NCBI RefSeq assembly: GCF_041240605.1
Contig: NZ_CP162487.1
Location: 4,347,001-4,411,000 of the forward strand
DNA: 64,000 nucleotides
Reading direction: 5' to 3'
Origin: Xanthomonas sp. DAR 80977
GTDB taxonomy: Bacteria > Pseudomonadota > Gammaproteobacteria > Xanthomonadales > Xanthomonadaceae
Shown: one piece after another, positions 18,628-27,994 of the stretch
How the letters are laid out: each line of letters opens with the position of its first letter
Position numbering within the stretch: position 1 is the first letter of the stretch
Made by a program: the position numbers and the translations under genes
Notes under the pieces: generated by a model
The model's database searches: none
Told to the model about the DNA's origin: nothing
The model's input: the letters and a program-made list of their open reading frames with translations, nothing else

Positions 18628-18992
18628 GGAGCCGGCCGATAAGCCGGGTTCTGTCGTGGACAGTCATTCTTCTAGGCGCCGCGTCACCGCGGCGCTCGAG
18701 CAACCTACCCGGACCCGACGCGGGCAGCGCCATGAGGTCCCTATTTGGTCTTGCTCCAGGTGGGGTTTGCCGTACCGGTCCGTTACCGGACTCGCGGTGC
18801 GCTCTTACCGCACCATTTCACCCTTACCGGCCTGCTTGCGCAGGCTTAGGCGGTATCTTTCTGTTGCACTTTCCGTCGGCTCGCGCCGCCCAGGCGTTAC
18901 CTGGCACCTTGCCCTATGGAGCCCGGACTTTCCTCGGCACCGCGTTGCACCGAAATGCACCACGATGACGCGACTGTCTGGCCGACTCCGCC
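18628..18992 (-). ncRNA. rnpB: RNase P RNA, type A
   Basis: This is the catalytic RNA that removes tRNA 5' leaders. On the minus strand the sequence shows the universally conserved GAGGAAAGTCCGGGCTCC near the 5' end (about 18920-18940), GGGTGAAATGGTGCGGTAAG and AGAGCGCACCGCG in the middle, and ACAGAACCCGGCTTAT near the 3' end (about 18640-18660). It also has the 5' GCCAGACAGTCGCG element seen in type A molecules. The length of about 365 nt fits. The ends are estimated from similarity to the M1 RNA; the 5' end could be off by about 10 nt. It lies between the NRDE gene and rsmI. Confidence 0.95.
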
Positions 18993-19072
18993 GCGCGCAT
19001 TGTCGCACGTGCGGGGAAACATTGTTCCCTGCCCATCCGGCACGCCGACGAACCGCGCGGCTGCCCGCCGCC

Positions 19073-19897
19073 TCACCCCCCGTACAACGCCTTGCGCGGC
19101 GCGCCGGTGATCTCCGCGGCCAGCTTGGCGGCGGTGGACGGCGGCAGGTGCGCGCTGAGCGCGGCGTAGACGCGGCGGCCTTCGGCCAGCTGCGCATCGG
19201 CGTCGTCGCCGGCGCCCTGCACGATCAGCACGAACTCGCCCTTGCGCTGGTTGTCGTCGGCCTCCACTCGCGCCTGCAGTTCGGCCAGGCTGCCGTCGAG
19301 CACGGTCTCGAACAGCTTGGTCAGCTCGCGCGCCAGCACCGCCGGGCGCGCGTCGCCGAAGGCGGCGCGACAGTCGGCCAGGGACTCGACGATGCGATGC
19401 GAGGACTCATAGAACACCAGGGTGCGCGGCTCGCCGGCCAGCCGCGCCAGGCGCTCGCGGCGCGCGGAGGCCTTGGCCGGCAGGAAGCCCTCGAAGGTGA
19501 AACGGTCGCTGGGCAGGCCGGCCACGCTGAGCGCGGCGATCGCCGCGCAGGCGCCGGGCACCGGGCTGACCCGCACCCCGGCCTCGCGCGCCGCGCGCAC
19601 CAGCCGGTAGCCCGGGTCGCTGACCAGCGGGGTGCCGGCGTCGCTGACCAGGGCCAGCGAGTCGCCGCCGAGCAGGCGCGCGACGATGCGCTGCGCCAGC
19701 GCCTCCTCGTTGTGCTCGTGCAGCGCCAGCAGCGGCTTGTCGATGCCGAAGTGCGACAGCAGCTGGCCGCTGCGGCGGGTGTCCTCGGCGCAGATCGCGG
19801 CGACCGCGCGCAGCACCTCCTGCGCGCGCGGCGTCAGGTCGGCGAGATTGCCGATCGGCGTGGCGACGACATGCAGGGTTCCGGGCTGGGCGCTCAT
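19073..19897 (-). CDS. rsmI: RsmI, 16S rRNA C1402 2'-O-methyltransferase
   Basis: RsmI adds the 2'-O-methyl group at C1402, the same nucleotide that RsmH (15595-16662) methylates on N4, so both enzymes for m4Cm1402 are in this window. The 274-aa tetrapyrrole-methylase-fold protein starts MSAQPGTLHVVATPIGNLAD. It contains AICAEDTRRSGQLLSHFGI, LVSDAGTPLVSDPGYRLVR, FTFEGFLPAK and RELTKLFETVLDGSLAEL. The start at 19897 is divergent from lpoA, the arrangement found in many gammaproteobacteria. The stop lies about 80 bp from rnpB. Confidence 0.96.
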   Translation of the reverse strand: MSAQPGTLHVVATPIGNLADLTPRAQEVLRAVAAICAEDTRRSGQLLSHFGIDKPLLALHEHNEEALAQRIVARLLGGDSLALVSDAGTPLVSDPGYRLVRAAREAGVRVSPVPGACAAIAALSVAGLPSDRFTFEGFLPAKASARRERLARLAGEPRTLVFYESSHRIVESLADCRAAFGDARPAVLARELTKLFETVLDGSLAELQARVEADDNQRKGEFVLIVQGAGDDADAQLAEGRRVYAALSAHLPPSTAAKLAAEITGAPRKALYGG

Positions 19898-19978
19898 CTA
19901 CGGCTTTCCATGGTCAAGGGTAGAATCGTAGCGGTTTTCCCCGGCGCGCCCCGGCGTGCCCTGCCGAATGGACCAGAA

Positions 19979-21706
19979 ATGAACAAGCGATTCGCAAGGA
20001 TTTCCGCCCTGTCGCTGCTGGCGCTGCTGTTCGCCGGCTGCGCCACCACCAGCGTGACGCAGAGCGCGTCGTCGCCGGCCCAGTCCGCGGCGCTGGCGCT
20101 GCTGGACCAGGGCAAGCCGCGGGAAGCGGCGGCGCAGCTCGAGGCCCAGGCCGCCAGCGCCACCGGCAGCGAGCGCAACCAGTTGCTGGCCGATGCCGCC
20201 TTCGCCTGGTACGAGGGCGGCGACGTCGCCCGCGCGCGCAGCCTGGTCGCGCAGGTGCAGCCGCGCCAGCTGTCGGGCCTGAGCAAGGTGCGGCTGGCCC
20301 TGGTCAACGCCGAGCTGGCCCTGGCCGACCGCCAGCCGGCGCAGGCGCTGCAGGCGCTGGGCAGCGATCCGCAGGCGGTGCCGCAGAACCTGCGCGCGCG
20401 CTGGCACCTGGCCCGCGCGCAGGCGCTGGAAGGCACCGGCGACGCCACCGCGGCGCTGGACGAACGCGCCCGCGCCGACATCGGCCTGACCGGCCAGGCG
20501 CGCACCGACAACCAGCGCGCCATCGTGCGCCAGCTGGCGGCCTTGAACGACGCCACGCTGCAGGCCCGCGCCGCCGCGCTGCCGGCCGGCGATCCGCTGT
20601 ACAACTTCGCCGGGCGCGCGCTGATCAGCCGCGGCCTGGCGCTGCCGCGGCCGTTCGACCGCGGCGAGCAATGGGGCTTCGACACCAGCAAGCGGCCGCC
20701 GGCCGAGCGCGACGGCTACCGCCCGCCGGCCAAGCTGGCGGTGCTGCTGCCGCTGAGCGGCAATCTGGCCACCGCCGCCGCACCGGTGCGCGACGGCCTG
20801 CTCGCCGGCTACTACGGCGAGACCCGGCGCCGCCCGGAGATCAACTTCATCGACACCACCGGCACCGCGGCCGGGGCGCTGGCCGCCTACCAGAAGGCGA
20901 TCGACGGCGGCGCCGACTTCGTGGTCGGCCCGCTCGGCCGCGACGAGGTCACTGCGCTGTTCGCGCGCGACGCGCTGCCGGTGCCGCTGCTGGCGCTGAA
21001 CCGCGGCACCGGCGCCCCGCCCGCCGGCAGCGCCGGCTTCTCGCTGGCGCCGGAAGACGACGGCATCGCCGCCGCCGAGTACCTGCTGGCGCACGAGCGC
21101 CGCAACGCGCTGGTGATCGGCAGCAACGACGACAATGGCCGCCGTGCGGTGGCCGCGTTCCGCGAGCGCTTCAGCGAGCGCGGCGGCAAGGTCGCGGCCA
21201 GCGTCAGCGTGGCCGAGGTACCCGGCGATGTCGGCGCGCAGCTGCGCAACGCCGGCGCCGCCGACGCGGTGTTCCTGGCGGTGAAGGGCGGCACCGCGCG
21301 CGCGCTGGCGCCGCAGCTGGCGCTGGCCGGTTTCGCCGGCAAGAGCCGGGTGGCGACCTCGCAGCTGGTGCTGGGCACCGGCAAGCCGGAGGACGACCTG
21401 GTGCTGGACGGCATCGCCTACCCGAGCGAACTGTGGAACGTGCGCGGCGTCGGCGGCCTGCCGGCGGCGACCAGCGTGGCCGAGACGCTGCCGACCGCGC
21501 GCGGCCCGGCCGGGCGCCTGTTCGCGTTCGGCTACGACGCCTGGCAGATCAGCGCCTACCTGGAGAAGCTGGCCACCGGCGCCGAGGCCAACCTGCGCGG
21601 CGCCACCGGCGTGCTGCACCTGGACGGCTTCGGCAACATCCTGCGCACCCCGGCCTGGTCCACCTTCAGCGGCGGGCGCGCGACGCCGCTGCCCGATGGG
21701 CGTTGA
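19979..21706 (+). CDS. lpoA: LpoA-like outer-membrane lipoprotein, activator of PBP1A
   Basis: LpoA reaches from the outer membrane to stimulate the penicillin-binding protein PBP1A. The 575-aa protein starts MNKRFARISALSLLALLFAG followed by Cys21, a clear lipobox (LFAGC). The N-terminal half is Ala-rich and TPR-like (QGKPREAAAQLEAQAAS). The C-terminal half is a periplasmic-binding-protein-like domain starting near LAVLLPLSGNLATAAAPVRD and including DFVVGPLGRDEVTALFARDA. A TAGAAT -10-like box is at 19921-19926. The open frame extends far upstream, but that part covers antisense of rnpB and rsmI, so the lipoprotein start is used. The last 11 bases overlap yraN. Confidence 0.92.
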   Translation: MNKRFARISALSLLALLFAGCATTSVTQSASSPAQSAALALLDQGKPREAAAQLEAQAASATGSERNQLLADAAFAWYEGGDVARARSLVAQVQPRQLSGLSKVRLALVNAELALADRQPAQALQALGSDPQAVPQNLRARWHLARAQALEGTGDATAALDERARADIGLTGQARTDNQRAIVRQLAALNDATLQARAAALPAGDPLYNFAGRALISRGLALPRPFDRGEQWGFDTSKRPPAERDGYRPPAKLAVLLPLSGNLATAAAPVRDGLLAGYYGETRRRPEINFIDTTGTAAGALAAYQKAIDGGADFVVGPLGRDEVTALFARDALPVPLLALNRGTGAPPAGSAGFSLAPEDDGIAAAEYLLAHERRNALVIGSNDDNGRRAVAAFRERFSERGGKVAASVSVAEVPGDVGAQLRNAGAADAVFLAVKGGTARALAPQLALAGFAGKSRVATSQLVLGTGKPEDDLVLDGIAYPSELWNVRGVGGLPAATSVAETLPTARGPAGRLFAFGYDAWQISAYLEKLATGAEANLRGATGVLHLDGFGNILRTPAWSTFSGGRATPLPDGR

Positions 21707-22064
21707 CCGCCAGCAACGCGGCAACGACGTGGAAGCGGCGGCGCGCGCCGAACTGGAGCGCGCCGGCCTGCAGTTGATCGCCGCCAACGTGCGCTACCGC
21801 GGCGGCGAACTGGACCTGGTGATGCAGCAGGCGCAGTGCCTGGTGTTCGTCGAGGTGCGCTACCGGCGCACCGCCGCGTTCGGCGGCGGCGCCGCCTCGG
21901 TCGACCTGCGCAAGCGCCGCCGGCTGCTGCTGGCCGCGCAGTTGTTCCTGGCCGCGCATCCGCACTACGCGAACTGGCCATGCCGCTTCGACGTGGTCGA
22001 GGCCGAGGGCGAACCGCCGCGGCTGACCTGGCTGCGCGACGCGTTTCGCGCCGACGACTGCTGA
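21696..22064 (+). CDS. yraN: YraN, UPF0102 nuclease-like protein
   Basis: This is a 122-aa member of the UPF0102 family, which has the restriction-endonuclease-like fold of archaeal Holliday-junction resolvases but no firmly established role. It begins MGVDRQQRGNDVEAAARAEL and shows the conserved YRGGELDLVMQQAQCLVFVE core, with Glu, Asp and Glu-X-Arg positions typical of the PD-(D/E)XK fold. It overlaps the end of lpoA by 11 bases, the same rsmI/lpoA/yraN neighbourhood seen in Escherichia coli (yraL-yraM-yraN). Confidence 0.9.
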   Translation: MGVDRQQRGNDVEAAARAELERAGLQLIAANVRYRGGELDLVMQQAQCLVFVEVRYRRTAAFGGGAASVDLRKRRRLLLAAQLFLAAHPHYANWPCRFDVVEAEGEPPRLTWLRDAFRADDC

Positions 22065-22065
22065 C

Positions 22066-22611
22066 GTGCCCAGCATCTTCACCCACGCCGCGGTGCCGCT
22101 GGCGCTGTGGGCCGCCGCCGAGCGCGGGCGCATTTCCGCGCGCCTGCTCGGCGCCGGCATCGTCGCGGCGATGCTGCCGGACCTGGACGTTGTCGCGTTC
22201 GCCCTGCACATTCCCTACGCCGATGCGTTCGGCCATCGCGGCGCCAGCCATTCGCTGCTGTTCGCCGCCGTGCTGGGCGCGATCGGTGCGGCCCTGTCTC
22301 GGCCGTTGCGCGCGCGCCCGCTGCAGGCGGCGACCTGGATGTTCGTCTGCACCGCCTCGCATCCGCTGCTCGATGCGCTGACCTCCGGCGGCCTCGGCGT
22401 CGCCCTGGCCTGGCCGTGGAGCGAGCAGCGCTGGTTCGCGCCGTGGCGGCCGATCCGGGTGTCGCCGTTCGCCAACGGCTTCTTCGGCGCGCGCGGCGTC
22501 GCCACGCTGCTATCCGAACTGCGCTGGGTGTGGCTGCCGCTGGCGGCGGCGGTCGTCACCTGGAAACTGCTGCAACCGCCGCCCTCTCCCGCTTCGCGAT
22601 CGCTGCCATGA
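22066..22611 (+). CDS. Membrane-bound metal-dependent hydrolase, DUF457/YdjM family
   Basis: The 181-aa protein from a GTG at 22066 opens with PSIFTHAAVPLALWAAAERG. It has the family pattern of His and Asp residues set between hydrophobic helices: FTHAAV, MLPDLDVVAF, HRGASHSLLF and ASHPLLDALT. Four to five membrane segments are likely. Relatives (YdjM) are SOS-induced inner-membrane proteins in enterics with predicted phospholipase-like or hydrolase activity; the substrate is unknown. It starts two bases after yraN and overlaps the next gene by four bases (ATGA), so it is probably in one transcript with lpoA and yraN. Confidence 0.85.
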   Translation: MPSIFTHAAVPLALWAAAERGRISARLLGAGIVAAMLPDLDVVAFALHIPYADAFGHRGASHSLLFAAVLGAIGAALSRPLRARPLQAATWMFVCTASHPLLDALTSGGLGVALAWPWSEQRWFAPWRPIRVSPFANGFFGARGVATLLSELRWVWLPLAAAVVTWKLLQPPPSPASRSLP

Positions 22612-23993
22612 CCACGCCGCTGCCCGCTTCCCTGGCCCAGACCCTCGCCGACCTGCTCGGCGCCGACGGCTGGCGCACCGACGACGCCAGCCGGCGCAGC
22701 TACGGCGAGGACGATTCGCGGCGCTGGGCGCTGGCCGACGCGGTGGCGCTGCCGCAGACCCGCGAGCAGGTGCAGGCGATCGTGCGCGCCTGCCGCGCGC
22801 ACCGCGTGCCGATCGTCGCGCGCGGCGCCGGCACCGGCACCGCCGGCGCCGCGGTGCCGTTCGACGGCGGCGTGGTGCTGTCGTTCGCGCGCATGAACCG
22901 CATCGTGCAGCTGCGCCCGCAGGACCGCTGCGCGGTGGTCGAGCCGGGCGTGCTCAACGGCGAGCTGCAGCAGGCGCTGGCGCCGCACGGCCTGTTCTGG
23001 CCGCCGGACCCGTCCAGCGCCGAGATCTGCAGCGTCGGCGGCAACCTGTCGACCAATGCCGGCGGCCCGCGCGCGGTGAAGTACGGCGCCACCCGCGACA
23101 ACGTGCTCGGCGTGGTCGCGGTGACCGGCGCCGGCGAGCTGATCCGCTGCGGCGGCGCCTACACCAAGGACGCCACCGGCTACGACCTGAGCCACCTGCT
23201 GGTCGGCAGCGAAGGCACCCTGGCGCTGATCGTGGAGGCCACGCTGAAGCTGACCCCGCGGCCGCTGGCGCAGGCCGGGCTGCGCGCGTTCTACCGCGAT
23301 GCCGGCAGCGCCGCGGCGGCGGTGTCGCGGCTGATGGCGCAACCGACCACGCCGGCGATGCTGGAATTCATGGACCGCAGCGCGATCGCGCTGCTGCGCC
23401 GCAACGGCAGCGACGTACCCGAGGCCGGCGCGATGCTGCTGATCGAGGCCGACGGCGACCACGACACCCTGCCCTACGCGCTGCAGGCATTGGGCGCGGC
23501 GGCCGAGGGCGACGGCCTGCTGTCGCTGGACGTGGCCACCGACGGCGCCGCGCGCGACCGGCTGTGGGCCGCGCGGCGCGCGCTGTCGCCGGCGCTGCGC
23601 ACGATCAAGCCGGGCAAGATCAACGAGGACGTGGTGGTGCCGGTGTCGCGCATTCCCGAGCTGGTCGCCGGAGTCGAGGCGCTGGCGGCGGAATTCGACC
23701 TGCCGATCGTCGCCTTCGGCCATGCCGGCAACGGCAACCTGCACGTCAACATCATGTACGCGCCCGACGACGCCTCAGAGACCGCGCGTGCGCATGCCGC
23801 GCTGCCGCGCCTGTTCGCGCTGGTGCTGGCGCTGGAAGGCACGCTGTCGGGCGAGCACGGCATCGGCGTGGCCAAGCGCGACTACATGGCGCAGGCCTTC
23901 GACGCGGCCACGCTGGACGCGATGCGCGCGGTGAAGCGCGCGCTGGACCCGGACGGCATCTTAAATCCGGGCAAGGTGTTGCCGGACGAGTAG
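22608..23993 (+). CDS. FAD-linked oxidase, GlcD/D-lactate dehydrogenase type
   Basis: The 461-aa flavoprotein oxidises a 2-hydroxyacid, most likely D-lactate or glycolate, with electrons passed to an acceptor. The FAD-binding PCMH domain shows PIVARGAGTGTAGAAVPFDG, SVGGNLSTNAGGPRAVKYG and ATGYDLSHLLVGSEGTLAL. The C-terminal FAD-oxidase domain has FGHAGNGNLHVNIMY and SGEHGIGVAKRDYM, with the conserved His positions. The ATG at 22608 overlaps the previous stop. Without GlcE/GlcF partners next to it, a stand-alone D-lactate dehydrogenase is more likely than glycolate oxidase; substrate cannot be fixed from sequence. Confidence 0.88.
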   Translation: MTTPLPASLAQTLADLLGADGWRTDDASRRSYGEDDSRRWALADAVALPQTREQVQAIVRACRAHRVPIVARGAGTGTAGAAVPFDGGVVLSFARMNRIVQLRPQDRCAVVEPGVLNGELQQALAPHGLFWPPDPSSAEICSVGGNLSTNAGGPRAVKYGATRDNVLGVVAVTGAGELIRCGGAYTKDATGYDLSHLLVGSEGTLALIVEATLKLTPRPLAQAGLRAFYRDAGSAAAAVSRLMAQPTTPAMLEFMDRSAIALLRRNGSDVPEAGAMLLIEADGDHDTLPYALQALGAAAEGDGLLSLDVATDGAARDRLWAARRALSPALRTIKPGKINEDVVVPVSRIPELVAGVEALAAEFDLPIVAFGHAGNGNLHVNIMYAPDDASETARAHAALPRLFALVLALEGTLSGEHGIGVAKRDYMAQAFDAATLDAMRAVKRALDPDGILNPGKVLPDE

Positions 23994-24462
<469 letters not shown>

Positions 24463-25197
24463 TCAATGAAGTTCGGGATTGTTCTGCACCCCGACGAAGC
24501 GCAGCCCCACGCCCGGTTCGGTGGCGATGTAGCGCGGCGCCACCGCGCTGTCGCCGAGTTTCTGCCGCAACTTGCCGACCAGGATGCGCAGGTAGTGGGT
24601 GTCCTCCTGGTGGGTCGGCCCCCACACTTCGCGCAGCAGTTGCGGCTGGGTGAGCACGCGTCCGCTGTGGCGCAGCAGCAGGGCCAGCAGCGCGTATTCC
24701 TTGCGGCTCAGCGGCAGCGGCTCGCCGTCCAGGCGCACCTCGCGCAGGCCGAGGTGGATGTGCAGGTGGCCGTCGTCGAACACCGGCTCGGCTTCGCCGG
24801 CGGCCGGCTGCATGCGCAGCAGCACGCGGATGCGCGCCATCAGTTCCTGCACGCCGAACGGCTTGGTCACGTAGTCGTTGGCGCCGGCGTCCAGCGCCTG
24901 CACCTTCTCCGCCTCGCCGGCGCGCACGGTGAGCATGATCACCGGCACCGTGGACCACTGCCGCAATTCGCGCAGCACGCTGTGCCCGTCCTGGTCGGGC
25001 AGGCCCACGTCCAGCACCACCAGTTCGGCGCCGTGCGCGGCCAGTTGCGCCAGGCCGTCGCCGCCGCTGGCCGCCTGCAGCACGCGGTAGCCCTGCGCGC
25101 GCAGGCTGATGTCCAGGAAACGCCGGATCTGCGGCTCGTCGTCGATGACCAGCACGCGCGGCGGCGGAATCGGATCGGCGTGGGACTCAGTCGGCAT
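24463..25197 (-). CDS. kdpE: KdpE, potassium-responsive response regulator
   Basis: KdpE activates the kdp operon when phosphorylated by KdpD. The 244-aa OmpR-family regulator has an N-terminal receiver domain: acidic pair in VLVIDDEPQIRRFLD (Asp19/20), phospho-acceptor Asp63 in VVLDVGLPDQDG, and Lys in NDYVTKPFGVQEL. The C-terminal winged helix contains LSRKEYALLALLLRHSGRVL and TQPQLLREVWG. Its start lies 11 bases inside the kdpD 3' end. It ends the kdp operon. Confidence 0.97.
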   Translation of the reverse strand: MPTESHADPIPPPRVLVIDDEPQIRRFLDISLRAQGYRVLQAASGGDGLAQLAAHGAELVVLDVGLPDQDGHSVLRELRQWSTVPVIMLTVRAGEAEKVQALDAGANDYVTKPFGVQELMARIRVLLRMQPAAGEAEPVFDDGHLHIHLGLREVRLDGEPLPLSRKEYALLALLLRHSGRVLTQPQLLREVWGPTHQEDTHYLRILVGKLRQKLGDSAVAPRYIATEPGVGLRFVGVQNNPELH

Positions 25198-27877
25198 CGG
25201 GGCGGGGTGGCGGGGCGGCGGGTTCGATCAACGGCAGGGTAATGCGGATCGTGGTGCCGCGGCCATCGGCGCCGGGCAGCGCCTCGACGCTGCCGCCGTG
25301 CGCGCCGATCATGCCCTGGCAGATGGTCAGGCCCAGGCCGGTACCGTGGCGGCCGCGGTCGCCGCGCTCGACGCTGTAGAACATGTCGAAGATGCGTGCG
25401 CGCTCGTCCTCGGGAATGCCCGGGCCGCGGTCGCCGATGTCGATGCGCAGGCGCCCGTCGACCATCGCCGCGGCGACCCGGATCGCCTCGCCCTCCGGCG
25501 AAAATTTCGCCGCGTTCTCCAGCACGTTGAAGATCGCCTGTTCGACCAGCGCCGGATGCACCCACAGCGTCGGCAGTTCCGCAGCCAGGGCGATGTCCAG
25601 GCGCACCTGCGGCTGGTAGCGCTGCAGCCGCCGCGCAGCCGAGCCGATCAGTTCGTCCACGTCGATCCAGTCGCGGTTCAAGGTCAGCCCGGTGTGGCCG
25701 AGCCGGGTCATGTCGAGCAGGTTCTGGATGTAGCGGTCCAGGCGCTCGCCTTCCAGCTGGATCGTCTCCAGCAGGCTGCGGCGGTCGTCGGCGTCCATCG
25801 CCTGGCCGTAGCTGGCCAGGCTGCTGGCCGCGCCGATCATCGCCGCCAGCGGCGAGCGCAGGTCGTGCGAGACCGACGACAGCAGCGCCGAGCGCAGGCG
25901 TTCGGTCTCGCCGCTGACCCGCGCGCTCTCCAGGTCGGCGACCAGCCGCGTGCGCAGCGCGGCCTGGCCGATGTCCTCGACCATGGCCTCGGCCAGGCGC
26001 TGCTGCTCCAGCCCGGGGCGCTGCACGCCGGCGGCGAACTTCAGCCCGACCACGCCAATCGCGCCGCGCTCGTGGCGCACCGGCAGGAACCACCAGCTGG
26101 CGCCGGCCAGGGTGTCGGTGAAGCGGCCGGTGGCCTGGCCGTGGCGCTGCGCCCAGTCGGCGGCGCTGCGGTCCACCGCCGCCATCGACGGCGCGTAGTC
26201 GTGCGCGCCATCCTGCGCGGCGGCGTGCGCCGCCTCCAGCGGCTGCAGCCGCACCCAGGCCTCGGCCTCGAGCGTGGCGGCCAGCGCGCGGCGCCCGGCC
26301 TCCAGCACCTGGCCCAGGTCGGCGGCGCTGGTCAGTTCGCGGCCCAGCCGCTGCAGCGCGGTGGTCTGCGCGTTGGCCGCGCGCAGCGCCAGCACCTGCA
26401 TGCGCAGGCGCGAGGCCAGGCGCCCGGCGACCAGCGCGGCGACCAGGAACAGCAGCACCGTGACCACGCCCTGGCGCGCGCCGATGTGCAGGGTGTAGCG
26501 CGGTTCGATGAAGAAGAAATTGTAGGCGAAGAAGCTCAGCAATGCCGACAGCACCGCCGCGGCCATGCGCGTCTTCGCCGCGACCATCACCACCGCGACG
26601 ATGAACACCATCGACAGGTCGTCGATGCCGACCCAGCGTTCGGCGATCCAGCCCACCGCCACCGCCAGCAGCGAGGCCACCGTGGCGAACACCAGGTCGT
26701 CGCGCGACAGCCAGTGGCCGGGACGGCGCCAGCGCCGCCGCGCGCGTGCGCGCGCCTCCGGCGAGCTGATGATGACCAGTTCGTAGTGCGCGCCGCGCTG
26801 CAGCAGCTGCTGGGTGAGCGTGCGGTTGATCATCCGCGCCAGCGGCCGTTCGCGGGTGCGGCCGAGCAGCAGCGTGGACACGCCGTTGTGCGCGGCATGG
26901 TCGAGCAGCGCGTCGGCCACGCTGGCGCCGTGCAGCAGCGCGGCGTCGCCGCCGAGCCGCCGCGCCAGCGCGAAGGCGCGATCGACCTCCAGTTGCCAGG
27001 CCTCGTCGGGCTGCGCCTGGGTCTGCACGGTGACCACGCTCCACGGCGCGCCGCGGCGTTCGGCCACGCGCCGCGCCACCCGCACCAGGTAGTCGGACTG
27101 GCCGCGCCCGTCGATCGCCACCAGCACCCGCCGCCGCAGGGCCACGCCGGTGCGGCCCTGCGCAGCCTGCACGTCGCGCAGGTCGTTGTCGACGCGGTCG
27201 GCCGCGGTCTGCATCGCCAGTTCGCGCAGCGCGGCCAGGTTCGACGGCGAGAAGAACGCCTGCAGCGCCTGTCCGGCCTGCTCGGGCAGATAGACCTTGC
27301 CCTGCTGCAGGCGTTCGATCAGCTCGCGCGGCGGCAGGTCGACCAGCACGATGTCGCGCAGCCGGTCGAAGATCGCATCGGGCACGGTCTCGCCGACGCG
27401 GATGCCGGTGATGCGGTGTACGACGTCGTTGAGGCTTTCCAGGTGCTGAATGTTGACCGTGCTGTAGACGTCGATGCCGGCGTCGAGCAGTTCCTGCACG
27501 TCCTGCCAGCGCCGCTCGTGGCGGCTGCCGGGCGCGTTGCGGTGGGCCAGTTCGTCGACCAGCACCAGCGGCGGGCGCCGCGCCAGCAGCGCGTCCAGGT
27601 CCATCTCCTCGAGCGTGCGGCCGCGGTACTCCACGCGCCGCCGCGGCTGCACGGTCAGCCCGTCCAGCAGGGCCGCGGTCTCGGCGCGGCCATGGGTCTC
27701 GACCACCCCGACCACCACCTCGCTGCCCTGCTGCTGCAGCTGGCGCGCGCGCGACAGCATCGCGTAGGTCTTGCCGACCCCCGGCGCCGCGCCCAGGAAC
27801 ACGGTCAGGCGCCCGCCGCGTTCGCGCTGGAGCGCGCCGATCAGGGCGTCGGCCTGTTGGGTGCGGGGATCGGACAT
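25187..27877 (-). CDS. kdpD: KdpD, potassium-sensing histidine kinase
   Basis: KdpD senses low potassium or turgor and phosphorylates KdpE. The 896-aa protein has all expected parts: the N-terminal KdpD domain with a Walker A motif GAAPGVGKT (residues 29-37), and a universal-stress-like domain (RRVLVAIDGRGQSDYLVRVA). Four membrane helices lie around residues 390-490, followed by a GAF-like domain. The HisKA domain has LSSVSHDLRSPLAAMIGAA (His near residue 670), and the ATPase domain has VLENAAKFSP, DRGPGIPEDE and GTGLGLTIC. A heptamer element (H) lies between kdpC and the ATG at 27877. Confidence 0.97.
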   Translation of the reverse strand: MSDPRTQQADALIGALQRERGGRLTVFLGAAPGVGKTYAMLSRARQLQQQGSEVVVGVVETHGRAETAALLDGLTVQPRRRVEYRGRTLEEMDLDALLARRPPLVLVDELAHRNAPGSRHERRWQDVQELLDAGIDVYSTVNIQHLESLNDVVHRITGIRVGETVPDAIFDRLRDIVLVDLPPRELIERLQQGKVYLPEQAGQALQAFFSPSNLAALRELAMQTAADRVDNDLRDVQAAQGRTGVALRRRVLVAIDGRGQSDYLVRVARRVAERRGAPWSVVTVQTQAQPDEAWQLEVDRAFALARRLGGDAALLHGASVADALLDHAAHNGVSTLLLGRTRERPLARMINRTLTQQLLQRGAHYELVIISSPEARARARRRWRRPGHWLSRDDLVFATVASLLAVAVGWIAERWVGIDDLSMVFIVAVVMVAAKTRMAAAVLSALLSFFAYNFFFIEPRYTLHIGARQGVVTVLLFLVAALVAGRLASRLRMQVLALRAANAQTTALQRLGRELTSAADLGQVLEAGRRALAATLEAEAWVRLQPLEAAHAAAQDGAHDYAPSMAAVDRSAADWAQRHGQATGRFTDTLAGASWWFLPVRHERGAIGVVGLKFAAGVQRPGLEQQRLAEAMVEDIGQAALRTRLVADLESARVSGETERLRSALLSSVSHDLRSPLAAMIGAASSLASYGQAMDADDRRSLLETIQLEGERLDRYIQNLLDMTRLGHTGLTLNRDWIDVDELIGSAARRLQRYQPQVRLDIALAAELPTLWVHPALVEQAIFNVLENAAKFSPEGEAIRVAAAMVDGRLRIDIGDRGPGIPEDERARIFDMFYSVERGDRGRHGTGLGLTICQGMIGAHGGSVEALPGADGRGTTIRITLPLIEPAAPPPRPDAD

Positions 27878-27886
27878 TCGAGAGCC

Positions 27887-27994
27887 GGGAGTGGGGATTC
27901 GTGAGTCGGGATTCGCAGAGCCTACAGCCTTGGGCCGCCGGCACTACGGCTTTTGTGTTTCCCCATTCCCGATTCCCGTCTCCCCATTCCCGGC
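27887..27994. repeat. Heptamer-repeat element H (kdpC-kdpD junction)
   Basis: The arms at about 27887-27916 (GGGAGTGGGGATTCGTGAGT) and 27960-27994 (CCCCATTCCCGATTCCCGTC) are degenerate heptamers in inverted orientation. One arm lies in the kdpC 3' end and is translated as AGNGETGIGNGETQKP. The other fills the gap just upstream of kdpD. Confidence 0.75.

Noticed and set aside
18545..19978. Upstream extension of the lpoA frame
   Set aside because: It runs antisense through rnpB and rsmI. The lipoprotein signal at 19979 marks the real start.
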